From Acidobacteriaceae bacterium (GTDB lineage: Bacteria; Acidobacteriota; Terriglobia; Terriglobales; Acidobacteriaceae): 5,161 nucleotides of DNA. Location of the stretch: assembly GCA_030040175.1 (NCBI GenBank), contig JASHUF010000439.1:1-5161 (forward strand), given 5' to 3'. The notes below the pieces were generated by a model. That model ran no database searches, was not told where the DNA came from, and saw nothing but the letters and a program-made list of their open reading frames with translations. Below, one piece after another: positions 4,289-5,161 of the stretch. Each line of letters opens with the position of its first letter. Position 1 is the first letter of the stretch. Position numbers and translations under genes: made by a program.

Positions 4289-5161
4289 TTACGCAGTTGC
4301 GGACTCGCGCAGTTGCTGCTCCACGAAGGCCGGATCGGTCTCGGCGAGGCGGATGAGCCGGTGCAGATAGGCGCGGGAGATGCAGAGACTGCGCGCGGCC
4401 AGTGTCTTGTTGCCGTTGTTCTCGCGCACGGCGGCCACGGCGAGCTTGATCTTGTAGTCGCGCAGCTGGCGCTCGAAGGAGCCTGCGGGCTGGTAATCGC
4501 CGATGTCGACCACGCCGTCGAAGGCGGAGGCATCCTCTTCGGCCTGCAGATTCAGGCTGAGGTCCTCGGCGCGGACGCTGCGGCCGGGGGCGAGGATGAT
4601 GGCGCGCTGCATGACGTTTTCGAGTTCGCGCACGTTGCCCGGCCAGGAATAACCCTGCAGCATCTCCATGGCTTCGGGCTCGATCGCGTCCATGGGCTTC
4701 TGGAAGAGCTGGGCATAGTGATGCAGGAAGTGCCGCGCGATGAGGGGAATGTCTTCCATGCGATCCTGCAGCGGCGGCGACTCGATGCGCATCACGTTGA
4801 TGCGGTAATAGAGGTCCTGGCGGAACTTGCCTTCGGCCACCAGCTTCGCAAGATCCTGGTGGGTGGCGAAGATCAGGCGCGCGCGCAGGGGGATGAGGCG
4901 GCTCGAACCGAGCCGGCTGAACTCCATTTGTTGGAGCACGCGGAGCAGCTTGACTTGCGTGTACAGGCTGAGGTCGCCGATTTCGTCCAGGAAGAGGGTG
5001 CCGTCGGCGGCCTGCTCAAAGTAGCCTTCGCGTGCGCCCACGGTGCCCGTGAACGCGCCTTTTTCGTGGCCGAAGAGCTCGGCCTCGATCAGTGTTTCCG
5101 GAATGGCGCCGCAGCTGACGGCGACGAAGGGCTTGCTGGAGCGCGTGCCCAGGTTGTGAAT
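4289..5161 (-). CDS. Sigma-54-dependent transcriptional activator (NtrC-type AAA+ and Fis-type HTH), C-terminal part
   Basis: The frame is open from the window edge to a TAA at 4289-4291, giving 290 residues; the GTG at 5041 is an internal codon, not the start. Residues are numbered from the edge. The fragment starts just after where the Walker A motif would be ([22 protein letters not shown]). It then has the sigma-54 contact loop GAFTGT (35-40), Walker [11 protein letters not shown] (54-63, Asp59-Glu60), a sensor I region FATHQDL (98-104), arginine fingers in FRQDLYYR (Arg114, Arg120), and sensor [13 protein letters not shown] (173-183). After a linker of about 50 residues comes a Fis-type helix-turn-helix (about 236-272, [24 protein letters not shown]). 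Such proteins hydrolyse ATP to open sigma-54 promoters. The signal-receiving N-terminal domain is outside the window, so the stimulus and targets are unknown. The contact loop ends in Thr instead of the usual Ala. Confidence 0.93.
   Translation of the reverse strand: MHNLGTRSSKPFVAVSCGAIPETLIEAELFGHEKGAFTGTVGAREGYFEQAADGTLFLDEIGDLSLYTQVKLLRVLQQMEFSRLGSSRLIPLRARLIFATHQDLAKLVAEGKFRQDLYYRINVMRIESPPLQDRMEDIPLIARHFLHHYAQLFQKPMDAIEPEAMEMLQGYSWPGNVRELENVMQRAIILAPGRSVRAEDLSLNLQAEEDASAFDGVVDIGDYQPAGSFERQLRDYKIKLAVAAVRENNGNKTLAARSLCISRAYLHRLIRLAETDPAFVEQQLRESATA

Overview
The window is GC-rich, and its best fit is a chromosomal segment from an acidobacterium (Terriglobia/Acidobacteriaceae type). This is an inference from three things: an Oar-like TonB-dependent receptor C-terminus of the kind abundant in that group, a fused AroD-AroE shikimate enzyme, and gene-free spacers packed with short GC-rich hairpin repeats. 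No rRNA or other phylogenetic marker is present, so the assignment is provisional.

Layout. Positions 1-678 (+) hold the last 225 residues of an outer-membrane Oar/TonB-dependent receptor. It converges, with a 24-bp gap, on a complete bifunctional 3-dehydroquinate dehydratase / shikimate dehydrogenase gene (703-2457, -) that carries an unusual Pro/Ala-rich N-terminal extension. A 24-bp near-perfect dyad lies just upstream of its ATG. Positions 2490-3137 are non-coding and unusually structured, with at least two families of repeated hairpins. Positions 3138-4160 (+) encode an unrecognised membrane-anchored protein (signal peptide, Pro/Thr-rich stretch, one transmembrane helix, Ala-rich helix, C-terminal domain). 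A 128-bp convergent spacer (4161-4288) holds two more hairpins. Positions 4289-5161 (-) hold the last 290 residues of a sigma-54-dependent transcriptional activator, cut by the window edge before its Walker A motif.

Gene relationships. None of the four genes forms an operon with another here. The order is convergent (receptor/aroDE), divergent (aroDE/membrane protein), convergent (membrane protein/activator). No shared pathway can be argued from this arrangement. AroDE would carry out two consecutive steps of aromatic amino acid synthesis. I see no mobile element, CRISPR array, RNA gene or defence system. The most distinctive content is the repeat-hairpin landscape of the spacers, the aroDE upstream dyad and N-terminal extension, and a GAFTGT variant of the sigma-54 contact loop.
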